Part shown: positions 32,725 through 42,094 of the stretch, piece after piece
Position numbering within the stretch: the stretch's first letter is position 1
Layout of the letters: each line of letters begins with the position of its first letter
From: Hydractinia symbiolongicarpus
Lineage: Eukaryota > Cnidaria > Hydrozoa > Anthoathecata > Hydractiniidae
Assembly: GCF_029227915.1 (NCBI RefSeq)
Contig: NC_079880.1
Location: 24,740,501 to 24,804,500 of the forward strand
Reading direction: 5' to 3'
Length of the DNA: 64,000 nucleotides
The notes under the pieces: model-generated
The model's database searches: none
Told to the model about the DNA's origin: nothing
The model's input: the letters and a program-made list of their open reading frames with translations, nothing else
Made by a program: the position numbers and the translations under genes

Positions 32725-32887
32725 ATGGAATAAAATGAAATGACAACAATTTTAAAAATATTTAGCAAAAGCTTTTCGATAGAAAACCATCATTATTATA
32801 ACATCTACAGCACTGATGATGGTTTTCTACGGAAAAGCTTTTGCTAAATATTTTTCAAATTGTTGTTGTCATTTCATTTAATTCCAT
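32725..32887. repeat. Long inverted repeat (~65-70-bp arms, ~25-base loop)
   Basis: ATGGAATAAAATGAAATGAC (from 32725) through TAGCAAAAGCTTTTCG and AGAAAACCATCAT is mirrored by ATGATGGTTTTCT..AAAGCTTTTGCTA..GTCATTTCATTTAATTCCAT (ending 32887) with few mismatches. This is the structure of a foldback/MITE-like element or a hairpin RNA source. Confidence 0.88.
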
Positions 32888-33029
32888 ATATAGACTAATT
32901 AAATTATTTTTACAGTCGTTAAAATAACTGGTGTGATCAGCACTGTGAAGGAGTGATTTTTTTTGTCAGAAAGTAGTGATGACTTCTGGTTATTGTGGTA
33001 CCCTATTACTTTTATATAGGGTACTACAC

Positions 33030-33850
33030 CTTGTTCGGATACTGTTTTGATTATGTTTGTTATTATCTTTGACAGCAAGCCATTACTTAATGGTTAGCAT
33101 CACCTGTGGAGGAGTGTTAGGGTTAGGGTAACTTAACCCGGAAATTACCCTCGCATTACTTCGCAGGAATAAACGTTTGCAAACCACCTATTTCATGGTA
33201 ATAGAATTTACTTAGAAGTCACGAAACTTTCTTCCATTAGTGTAACTGATTAGTAACATTCCAATGTGAGGAATCCCGAGGGATACATCAAGAAAAACTC
33301 TCACAAGATACTTTATTATATGGTCTGATCATTCATCCATACTTAGTACTGGTCACTTATTGCTCACTGTGAAAGTTGTATACGATAGAGATATTTTCTA
33401 CACAGATCAGGAAAAATACACAAAGACACGTTCTGATTTTATTTAAATTTAAGAAAAGATAATTCCGAAAAAGCTTTTACATAACCAACTGGATAAATGA
33501 AATGATAAGCTATATACTATTTTTTCCCTGTTTTTAGGTATGCCATATGATATTCAAAAACTTATTGAATGCCCTTCTATATATATAATGGGATTTACAA
33601 AAGATAGTAGTGAATTTGTGATATGTTGAAAAAGCTTAGTGAGGTAAAGGCGATGACAAAACCAGTTATTATCAATGGGATTAAAATTTTGGATTTAAGG
33701 CTTTTGGTCACTGGAATGTTTATTTATGGCGGTTACTCGACTAGCAATGTGACCACAATGTTAACGCATGTTGCTTAAGTAGTTACATCATTTATTTATA
33801 TATATAGTGAATGGTCCGTACTTCGAGTATGAAAATGCATTTAAAAGACC
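33030..33850. other. No gene recognised
   Basis: It contains a small perfect hairpin just before it (GTACCCTAT/ATAGGGTAC, 32998-33023), AT-rich spacer, and TATATA tracts. Confidence 0.4.
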
Positions 33851-33879
33851 AATTTTTTTAACGCTTAAATGAAAAGGGT

Positions 33880-34155
33880 TTACAATACAGCAAGCTGCAC
33901 TGAAGTATCTTGTCTACAGGGACGGTGGCTGTAAGTAAAATTGGGATTAGGCTCCCAGAAAAAGTTGCTGAATACACTTTCTTGCTTATTACAAGCATGA
34001 GTACTGTCCAACTTGGACCTATAACTATTCTCTGAGAAAATCTTAAAGAGAAAAAACAATCCTTCAATCACAAACAATACGACACAAGACAGAGCTAAAA
34101 ACATAAATGGACTGGTTACAGAACAAACACAAATAGAAAAAAATGTATATCTCAA
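33880..34155 (-). other. Unassigned frame with a membrane segment
   Basis: Up to 91 codons on the minus strand: a hydrophobic segment (FMFLALSCVVLFVIEGLFFL) then a polar tail with Cys and Asn-Pro residues. Composition is like the C-terminal tail of ORF1 in the neighbouring LINE (basic/polar plus one membrane span), so a LINE remnant is possible. No homology can be claimed from this alone. Confidence 0.25.
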
Positions 34156-34562
34156 AAATATATAATATAAAAAAGAATTAAATAAAAACCCTCCTGTGCG
34201 CCAGAACTTGTGACTCTATTTAGAAGTTTAAAAACATGCAGAGAGATTAGGATTATACATTACGTTAAGGCATAATTTTTCAATGTTTGTTTATCAAAAT
34301 TAGAACTGTATGTAGCTATATATACTTAATTTTCTTACCAAAAACATTCTTTTTGTAAGCACCCTCAAGTGGAACCTATTCAGAAGTTTTGGGCATTTGA
34401 AGTGATGTTGTTATGATAAAAACGTGTAGTCAAAAATTTCACAAGTTTCACAATTTATAAATATAACACATATATTTACTAATTGTGAAACTTGTGAAAC
34501 AAACATTTGCGATTCTCCGCACCCACCAAATTTGTTTTTTATGAAAACTAAATTTGACAAAA

Positions 34563-34640
34563 TAGGAACCCATGAATCTTTATCTGTCTGGCGTTCTCAA
34601 ATTTATCCTATGTTGTCTTTTGAATCCATGTATATATGTC
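34563..34640 (+). repeat. Plus-strand copy of the 32.6-kb inverted pair
   Basis: It shares TTTATCTGTCTGGCGTTCT and the following ~40 bases with the reverse complement of 32555-32615. Confidence 0.6.
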
Positions 34641-34994
34641 ATTGAACTTTGAAGATTTGAGTCTGGAAGTCAACTATCTTAACCTTGACGGACATATGTC
34701 GTCTATTCATGAAAAAATGCCCAAAAGGATCTGGATTTATTATTAAAGAATAATTTGGCAGGTAAGCACAAAATTTATGAATGCTTAAAGAAAATGGATT
34801 TTTTTAAAAACAATTTATTACACAGTGGGAAATGCAATATTTATTTTTTAAAAAATTATTTTAAATGTCCTTTACAACAGGTAGTGAGAAATTATAACCG
34901 GAAAGGCTGTAACCGGTAATCAGCCCTACCAGCTTATTAACATTTGCTGTGAAGTTTTGGTTAGAGTTGAATTGGTGAGCTTTGTCCTTAAACT

Positions 34995-36155
34995 ATGTCT
35001 GCTTTCAAATCTAAATGTGAAATACCAGCTCGACGAGAAAATAGACCAACCTGGTATAAAACTCACGTAAAGCTGAATGAAATTTTGAAGAGTCGTAAAC
35101 CCGAAGTAATTTTAATTGGTGACTCCCTTGTGTCTAATTTGTCAAGGTACAATGCTGTATGGGACAACTACTTCACACCACTCAATACCACCAACCTTGG
35201 TATTGGTGGGGACAAGGTGGAAAATGTATTATGGCGAGCTTTAAATACCAACCTTTCATCATCCTGTAAGACTGTAGTCATTCTTTGTGGTACCAACAAC
35301 CTACATAACAGTGTACCTAAAGACATTGCGGATGGTGTAACATCTATAGGTATCGCGCGTTGTAAGAAAAAAGCAAACTTGAGGATTATTGTGTGTGGAA
35401 TTCTACCTCGTGATTTCCATATTTCTAACTTATGGAGAAAAATAGATGATGTCAACTGTTCTTTGAGTAAAATTTGTACAAAGAAAAACCTTGAGTTTTT
35501 AATGCCAGAAACGGATTGGGTATGTAGAGACAATACTCTAAATATGTCTCTGTACTATGGGGATTGCTTACATCTAGTCAAGAAAGGTAATGAAAAGTTG
35601 GCCTTATCTATTACTTCGGCCATCAAGATAAACGCTAGTAGGATAAATGTTTGCACTAGTGAACATAACTGTAAAAAGATGAACAATACAACCAAAATAC
35701 CATTTATATTTCATGAATGTGATTATGTTCATCAACCTCCAGTAAGTGCACAAACTGAAATTCCTATTAGATACGAAAAAAGGCTGAAAAAGAAACGCGA
35801 AAAAACAGTAAAACTAAAAACTGTGAAACGAAAAACTAGTGAACCTACTCGTAAAAAGGTACCAACAACGACAAAAAATACGGAACTTAACAACTTGTTT
35901 CGTGATAAATTAACACAAGGTAAAAGGAAAACGCAAACCAAAATTTTTAATTTTCATTTATTTTTTAACATAATTTTCTGTTTGTTTTTTATTAACTGTT
36001 CAATTTCAATTTTTGAAAATATTAAGCCTGAATTTGTAAATAGCACTATATTAAATAGTAAGACAATTTTACCCGTTCATAAATTATTATTCTCACCTTT
36101 TTATATTTATAATCAAACCTTTGACGGTTTGAAAGGCAAAAAAAAACAGTATTAA
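34995..36155 (+). CDS. LINE ORF1: SGNH/GDSL esterase with basic tail and membrane segment
   Basis: 386 codons. Residues ~36-215 are an SGNH hydrolase: block I GDS at 42-44 (nucleophile Ser44), block II Gly in GIGGDKVENV, block III GTNN at 99-102, and block V D190-C-L-H193. All catalytic residues are present, so the domain could be active. Residues ~260-315 are very rich in Lys/Arg (RLKKKREKTVKLK), suitable for RNA binding. A hydrophobic stretch follows (FHLFFNIIFCLFFINCSISI), then a short polar end. CR1/L2 ORF1 esterases are known to associate with membranes and chaperone RNA. The stop (36153-36155) comes just after an A9 tract, beyond which the ORF2 frame is already open. Confidence 0.9.
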   Translation: MSAFKSKCEIPARRENRPTWYKTHVKLNEILKSRKPEVILIGDSLVSNLSRYNAVWDNYFTPLNTTNLGIGGDKVENVLWRALNTNLSSSCKTVVILCGTNNLHNSVPKDIADGVTSIGIARCKKKANLRIIVCGILPRDFHISNLWRKIDDVNCSLSKICTKKNLEFLMPETDWVCRDNTLNMSLYYGDCLHLVKKGNEKLALSITSAIKINASRINVCTSEHNCKKMNNTTKIPFIFHECDYVHQPPVSAQTEIPIRYEKRLKKKREKTVKLKTVKRKTSEPTRKKVPTTTKNTELNNLFRDKLTQGKRKTQTKIFNFHLFFNIIFCLFFINCSISIFENIKPEFVNSTILNSKTILPVHKLLFSPFYIYNQTFDGLKGKKKQY

Positions 36156-36252
36156 CCTGCAGAAAGAACTGGCCAATAACTATGCAAACATCTACATTCC
36201 TGAAAATATTTTTATATTTTTCGTCTTCATCATAGTTAACTTTCTTAAAGTT

Positions 36253-39200
36253 ATGAGCTGTAGAAAGAGAAACTTATTGCTTGCATCAGCTGGTTGTTTC
36301 TTTCAAATTGCCATAGTTACACTTGTTGTACATAGTTATCACAATGAAGTTTGTAAATACTCCAAACTTGAGCGTTGTAACAAATCATCTTTCTTCGTGC
36401 CTGAATCTGTAGCTCTTTGTAACGAAATTACTAATAAGAACTTAGAAACTAACATCAAGTACTATATGTTGTCTTTTCTTGTTTTAAGCAGGAAAAACCA
36501 GACAAACTATCGTTGTTCATTGATTCTTCTTTCTGGTGACATAAGTCTAAACCCTGGCCCTCCTGTGGATATGACAACTGTGAATGAGGACTGGAACGTG
36601 TTCAAGAAGCGAGGGTTTCATATGGCTCATGTCAACATTAATTCTCTTTTACCTGAAATTGATGAACTTAGGGCAATAGCGTTCTCAACTAAAATAGCTA
36701 TTATTGGTATAACAGAATCTAAACTAGATAATACTGTAACAGATTCTGAGGTATCTATTGAAGGCTATAACCTCCTTAGATGTGACAGAAACAGGCATGG
36801 AGGAGGTGTTGCTTGCTTTATTAGAAATGATATTTATTACAATTCTCATAAGCGACTTTCAGAAAATTTGGAATGTGTCATGTTTGATGTTTTATTTCCT
36901 AAAACAAAGCCTTTCACTGTTGGAGTGTTTTACAGACCACCAGATCAAAATAATTTTGTCAATAATATTTCAGATGAATTTACTACATTAGATTTTGATG
37001 AGAAAGAATTCTATCTCTTGGGAGACTTTAATATCAATACTCTTTGTAATGGTAGTAGTATTTTTAAAATGAATAAGACAGCACTTAAGAGTGATCATGT
37101 CTCTGGATTGCAAAAGCAATATGTAGAATTTTGTTCGCTTTATGGCCTTAAACAATTGATTGTTGAGCCTAGAAGGGTAACTTGTGCTACTGCAACAGTT
37201 ATTGACCACTTTTTAACAAATTGTGTTGGTAAAGTTTCTCAAAGTGGAGTTTTAAATGTTGGACTATCAGATCGCCAAATGATTTTCTGCACCAGAAAAG
37301 TCAAAAAAGTCAAGTTTAATACCCACAAACATATCAAATTTCGATCTTTCAAAAACTACACAAAAGAACAGTATCAGGGTCTCCTAAGGGATACAAACTT
37401 TCCAAATTATAATGAGTTCACGGACATTGATCTGGCCTACTCTGATTTTTTGACAAAACTAATGTCAGTAATAGATACTATAGCACCTACTAAAGAGGCC
37501 AGAATTAAATGCAACTCCCAGGAATGGTTTGATGGTGAGATTGCAGACAAGATTGCTACTAGAGATAAACTTTTTAAAAAGTTTAAGAAGTCAAAATTAC
37601 AAATTGATTCTGACCTCTGGAATGAAGCAAAAAGTAATGTGCAAAATTTGATCAATAAAAAGAAAAAAGAATACTATAAAAACAAAATAACAGAAAACAC
37701 AGGCAAGCCTAAGGAACTATGGAAGACTCTAAAGTCTATGGGACTTGACAACTCAAAGAAGGCAGATCCGAACTACTGTCTAAAGGATGAGGATGCCTTA
37801 CATTTTGATACAAAATCAAAACTAGAGATATTTAAGAACTTTTTCTCTGGTCTAGCAGAGGGGCTGCTTCAAAATCTTCCTAAGCCCTCAAATAGATTTT
37901 GGATAAATGCTGTCATCTCATATTACAAATTGCTAAACATTGGAAACAAGATATTCAATTTTCAGCAAGTCTTAGAAGAAGATGTGCTGAATTTGCTGAA
38001 TGATACTAGTACAACAAAAGCACCAGGACTTGATACTATATCTGGAATTTTCTTGAAGGATGGTGCTGATGTTCTCTGCAGACCAATAACTCAATTATGT
38101 AATCTTTCTATCTCACTGTCATCTTTCCCTAGTGAATGTAAGATAGCTAAACTTAAGCCACTATATAAGAAGGGATCAAGAACTGATCCAAAGAATTACC
38201 GCCCTATATCTTTGCTTCCTCTTTTTTCTAAAATTATTGAAAGAGTGGTCCATAACCAAACACAAGCTTTCTTAGACGAAAACAATATATTATTTAAATT
38301 TCAGTCTGGCTTTAGAAGCAGTCATTCAACAGATTTTTGTCTATCATATATACATGACAAAATTTCAAAAGGTTTTGATGCAGGCTTGCTGTCTGGTATG
38401 ATCCTCATTGACCTACAAAAAGCTTTCGATACCATCAACCACTCCATACTTTTGGAAAAATTAGGAACTCTTGGATTTTCAAATGAAGTAATTCTTTGGT
38501 TCAGGTCTTACCTTGCAAACAGAACATTTTGTGTGTCAATAGATAACTTATCATCTAATCCAGGTAAACTGGAATGTGGTGTTCCCCAAGGTTCTATCTT
38601 GGGTCCACTTTTGTTCTTACTTTATGTAAACGATATGCCACAAGCTTTAGTACAATGTAATCTTTTTCTCTACGCAGATGATTCATGTCTCTTATTTCAA
38701 CACAAAGACATAACTGAGATGGAAAATGCTCTTAATACAGACTTCAGCAATTTATGTGATTGGTTTGTGGACAACAAACTCAGCATACACTTTGGTGAAG
38801 ATAAAACTAAGTCTATTCTTTTTGCCTCCAGGGGAAAAATTAAGAAAGCAGAAAAACTTAATATTTCCTACAATGGAGTAGAAATCAAGCAACATACGAA
38901 AGTTGAATATCTTGGTTGCATCTTTGACCAATCACTGTCTGGTGAGTCAATGGCCTTACATGTGATTAACAAAATTAATGGCAAAATTAAATTTCTTTAT
39001 CGTCAAAGCTCATTTTTGAACAAGGATCTGCGACGACTTCTTTGTAACTCTTTAATTCAACCACATTTCGACTATGCCAGTACTGTGTGGTATCCAAACC
39101 TGACAAAAGTTTTAAAAAAGAAGCTCCAGGTTGCTCAAAACAAATGTGTTCGCTTCTGTTTACAAAAAAGTAGCAGATCACATGTAGGTGCTACGGATTT

Positions 39201-39288
39201 TAAGGAAATAAATTGGCTACCAGTTGGCGAAAGGTTTAAAGTATGCGTAAACAATCATGCAGAAAAAATGTCCTCTGTACATGTCTGA
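36253..39288 (+). CDS. LINE ORF2: 2A-like leader, APE-type endonuclease, reverse transcriptase
   Basis: 1011 codons. Residues 1-90 are hydrophobic and Cys-rich; a 2A-like motif GDISLNPGP ends at residue 103 (36538-36561). The EEP/APE endonuclease follows (~118-345): HVNINSLLPEID, TES at 154-156, LGDFN at 256-260, IDH at 317-319. Its final motif is SDR at 339-341, where the family has SDH; loss of that His should cripple the nuclease. RT (~600-880): YRPISLLPLFSKIIE, palm Asp720 in IDLQKAFDT, GVPQGSILGPLLFL, YADD at 807-810. In the last residues an A6 tract (~39262) shifts the frame; the true C terminus continues in 39257-39529. The frame is open upstream of this ATG back into the ORF1 end. Confidence 0.9.
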   Translation: MSCRKRNLLLASAGCFFQIAIVTLVVHSYHNEVCKYSKLERCNKSSFFVPESVALCNEITNKNLETNIKYYMLSFLVLSRKNQTNYRCSLILLSGDISLNPGPPVDMTTVNEDWNVFKKRGFHMAHVNINSLLPEIDELRAIAFSTKIAIIGITESKLDNTVTDSEVSIEGYNLLRCDRNRHGGGVACFIRNDIYYNSHKRLSENLECVMFDVLFPKTKPFTVGVFYRPPDQNNFVNNISDEFTTLDFDEKEFYLLGDFNINTLCNGSSIFKMNKTALKSDHVSGLQKQYVEFCSLYGLKQLIVEPRRVTCATATVIDHFLTNCVGKVSQSGVLNVGLSDRQMIFCTRKVKKVKFNTHKHIKFRSFKNYTKEQYQGLLRDTNFPNYNEFTDIDLAYSDFLTKLMSVIDTIAPTKEARIKCNSQEWFDGEIADKIATRDKLFKKFKKSKLQIDSDLWNEAKSNVQNLINKKKKEYYKNKITENTGKPKELWKTLKSMGLDNSKKADPNYCLKDEDALHFDTKSKLEIFKNFFSGLAEGLLQNLPKPSNRFWINAVISYYKLLNIGNKIFNFQQVLEEDVLNLLNDTSTTKAPGLDTISGIFLKDGADVLCRPITQLCNLSISLSSFPSECKIAKLKPLYKKGSRTDPKNYRPISLLPLFSKIIERVVHNQTQAFLDENNILFKFQSGFRSSHSTDFCLSYIHDKISKGFDAGLLSGMILIDLQKAFDTINHSILLEKLGTLGFSNEVILWFRSYLANRTFCVSIDNLSSNPGKLECGVPQGSILGPLLFLLYVNDMPQALVQCNLFLYADDSCLLFQHKDITEMENALNTDFSNLCDWFVDNKLSIHFGEDKTKSILFASRGKIKKAEKLNISYNGVEIKQHTKVEYLGCIFDQSLSGESMALHVINKINGKIKFLYRQSSFLNKDLRRLLCNSLIQPHFDYASTVWYPNLTKVLKKKLQVAQNKCVRFCLQKSSRSHVGATDFKEINWLPVGERFKVCVNNHAEKMSSVHV
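36538..36561 (+). other. 2A-like ribosome-skipping motif
   Basis: GDISLNPGP (codons 96-103 for DISLNPGP) is preceded by LILLS, the usual upstream helix. 2A motifs have D(V/I)ExNPGP; here the Glu is Ser. Cleavage would fall between Gly102 and Pro103, releasing the EN-RT from a hydrophobic leader. Confidence 0.65.
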
Positions 39289-39529
39289 TGTATTTATTCC
39301 ATCAAGTCATAGAAGAGCTTCGACTCGTTCATCATTCCAGAGGCTTAAACAATCTTGTGTAAAAACATCCCAAGGTCAACAGTGTCTTTCCTACTTTGGA
39401 CCCTCCTTATGGAATACTCTTCCTGAGGGTCTTAAAAGATCTAGTACTACAAACAGTTTTAAACACAACCTAAAAAAGCACTATTTTGATGTTATAACGA
39501 GAAGGGACTCAGATGATTTTGTGAATTAA
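39257..39529 (+). CDS. LINE ORF2 C-terminal tail (separated by a frameshift)
   Basis: The tail CPLYMSDVF, TRSSFQRLK, GQQCLSYFGPSLWNTLPE, FKHNLKKHYFD is the standard end of Jockey/CR1-type RT proteins. It overlaps the previous frame by ~30 bases and belongs to the same protein in an intact copy. The shift lies in or near AGAAAAAATG (39261-39270). Confidence 0.85.
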   Translation: MQKKCPLYMSDVFIPSSHRRASTRSSFQRLKQSCVKTSQGQQCLSYFGPSLWNTLPEGLKRSSTTNSFKHNLKKHYFDVITRRDSDDFVN

Positions 39530-39818
39530 ATTCATATGATCTTTTGATAATCCTTTCGTTTTCGTTTTGCTTATCTTTTTTTCTATAAGGGTAGAAATGG
39601 ACCACAATGGAAATCTCGCCTTGGCTTGTTTTGTGTTATCCAGCCATCAAACATATCAACACTCAGGAAAATTGCATTTAATTTTAACTTATATTTTTTA
39701 TGATACATTTTAATATTATATATAGTTTATTATTTTATTTATGTGTTTTCAATTTCTTTTTCTCTGTAAATATTTTTAACGATTTTATAATGATGGCAAA
39801 TATAACTTACTTACTTAT

Positions 39819-40450
39819 TGTTCGTGTTCCAGCTTTGGTAATGAGCACATACAAAAAGCTGCCCTGAACCTGCCAAAATATGAAGTATTGCCAAATGAAC
39901 CATTTCATGATTACAAAGAGCATATAAAAAATATTTGAGATGTTCTACATTAAGTTTTATGTTCTGACGAAAATGACATTTGCCAACAATCCTTGGAAAC
40001 AACATCACAGTCAGAGGAGGAGACTTCTGCTCATCACCATAAGTTGTATACCAAGCAATGAAGAAGAAGTTTCATAAGATAGTTGAAGATCTCCTATACA
40101 CCTTAATGGACATTGCACGGTTAGGGTATAGGGAATCCCTGAAACAGTCACAAAAATCTATATCACGCCTGCACAATATCCACATTCGTCATGATACTAT
40201 GTCAACCAGTACTGGGTACAAAATAATAAAGTATCTCAAAAGAAAAGCTGTACGGTATATACTATCATTCACTAAGAATGAGGAACAGCTGTTCAGCAAG
40301 ATTAAATCAATAAGTTTACATAGATCTTCAAGAACTTTGAACGCGATACGTGATAAAATTTTAATGCTAGAGAAAAGTTTGTGAAGTCGACTTCTTCCAA
40401 AATATCTGCACTTTCGAAAGCAGTTGGCAAGTTAAATAATTGTATGACAA
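39819..40450 (+). pseudogene. Unassigned coding-like fragments
   Basis: Collinear plus-strand frames (AALNLPKYEVLPNEPFHDYK near 39.87 kb, TSAHHHKLYTKQ near 40.03 kb, then 40058-40384 with EDLLYTLMDIARLGYRESLK) look like pieces of one helical protein broken by shifts. I recognise no domain; a high-copy repeat-family gene is the likeliest source. Confidence 0.3.
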
Positions 40451-40855
40451 CTTTGATCGCAAGAGAATAGGAGTAACTACATCGCAATGCAGATATGGCT
40501 AGCCTTTTAAGACAAAGATGTTAATGAAAAAAAGGAGGTTTTTCTCCAAAGAATAAGAAGCCACTGGAAAACTTCTCTATTCTCCCATTTACAGGGATAA
40601 TCGGAAAGTTAATGGATTTCGACTGTACTGAAACAAACACATATGAATGTGGAAACACGAGGATTGGTGAAATTCACTCATGCTTGGAATCTGGTGCGGG
40701 CCCTTGAGTAAGCATCCCCTGCCTCCTGCAAGACACCAGCCACATTCATTGACACCATCCGCCAAAACCAATAACTTTTGTTAAGCATTGAAAAAAGAAG
40801 AGTCGACAACTACAATTCGTATCATTGTTGCTTTTACCTACTGACACAGAGCCCA

Positions 40856-41040
40856 GGGCTAAGAAAGGTAGACTTGGAACCCAGACCTTAGAAAGGTTGT
40901 GGCAAAGAATGAAAAGCAGCAAACCTGGAAATAAAAAAGTTTTCCCACCTTAGACATGAACGCTTGAGAAATCGTATCGTAATGCTTGGGCTGACCAAGA
41001 AACCGCCCCTTAGAAAGGTAGACTTGGAACCCGCCGGCGG
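40856..41040. repeat. Direct repeat of a 22-base block
   Basis: TTAGAAAGGTAGACTTGGAA occurs at ~41.01 kb, and a near copy (CTAAGAAAGGTAGACTTGGA) at ~40.86 kb, about 150 bases apart; a half copy (CTTAGAAAGGTTG) lies between. Confidence 0.5.
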
Positions 41041-41059
41041 CAACCCAGAATATTTAATA

Positions 41060-42090
41060 ACTATATATTGCTTACTATTATCGAAAGTTTTTCATTTTAA
41101 AGAACAAAGTAAAGTATTTCTCTAAATGTCATACGGCTTTTTAGATGGACATGAACAGAGCTGTTTTGGCATACATATGCCATTAAGAGATTACCAGGGG
41201 CTCAAAGAGAGGCTAGGTGACATTGGTGACATTGGTGTGTGGTATTGGTGACATTGATTTAAAACACACAATCTTTAATCAGTTGCAAATTAAGTCCAAG
41301 CCTGTTGGAAAAGGTATATCACAGAAGACTTCGACTTGCCTATCACAAAGATAAATATTTCCAATAAGGGAGGTGATTTTTAAAAATGCAAGGTACGATT
41401 TTCGTTTATTAGTTTTTCCTTCAACTTTTCTCCATTCAAGAGTTCAATATTTACTGAAATTTGCATGGTTTCATATTTATAGATCTCCATTTGCTGGCGA
41501 GTGAAACAACACCTACATTTGACAATAGAAACTTTTCAGATATTTCTAGTGAATTTGGAAAAACTCCTGGCAAAGATTTTATATTTAATTTAATTGAAGG
41601 TCATTCATAATGAGTCAACACTACCTAATATTGATAATAAAATTCAAGCTAAAGATGAAGAAACACTGTGATCGATATATATCGATGGAGCAGCAACCTG
41701 GTTTTCTGGATAAGGCAGATGATAATGAAAAGGATGATTTTCACAGCAAATGTCACTAGAAAAAGAATGTGCACAGGAAATCCACGTGCACAGGAAATTT
41801 CATTTGAATCAGAAATTTTAAAGGAGTTGAAGTGTGTTACTGGATATTTTGACGAATTAAGAGAATTGAGTAAATAGATAAACAAGAAAAGCTAGTATTT
41901 TTCGAAAAAAATGTAGAGTGTTGATTACACATTTTCGTAAGTTAGTTTTTGGATGCTGAAAGTGAGGCCGAAAGTTAAGGCAACGGGAGAACAAAATTTG
42001 CTAAAAAGAATTACCCAGTATCAAACATTACTTAACGGCAAATGATTAGGGAAAATATAAAGTGGCTTAGGTTGGTAAAAAAATACCTCC
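41060..42090. other. No gene recognised
   Basis: It includes a small direct repeat GACATTGGTGACATTGGTGTG near 41.22 kb. A 69-codon frame at 41668-41877 has no recognisable motif. Confidence 0.4.
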
Positions 42091-42094
42091 AAAA

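Larger units (their letters stand above)
34870..39817 (+). mobile_element. Esterase-encoding non-LTR retrotransposon (CR1/L2-like LINE), near full length
   Basis: It comprises a 5' UTR (approximate start), ORF1 (SGNH esterase), ORF2 (EN-RT), a ~290-base 3' UTR and a terminal (ACTT)n microsatellite at 39804-39817, the classic end of CR1/L2-type elements in place of poly(A). Both ORFs are long and open with one frameshift near the ORF2 end. The pairing of an esterase ORF1 with an APE-type ORF2 is known for CR1/L2 clades. The exact 5' boundary and target duplication were not identified. Confidence 0.85.

Noticed and set aside
33117-33130. GTTAGGGTTAGGG, a telomere-like motif
   Set aside because: Only two units, in unremarkable sequence; chance is sufficient.
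37437-37655. Minus-strand frames within LINE ORF2
   Set aside because: Antisense shadows of a clear coding region.
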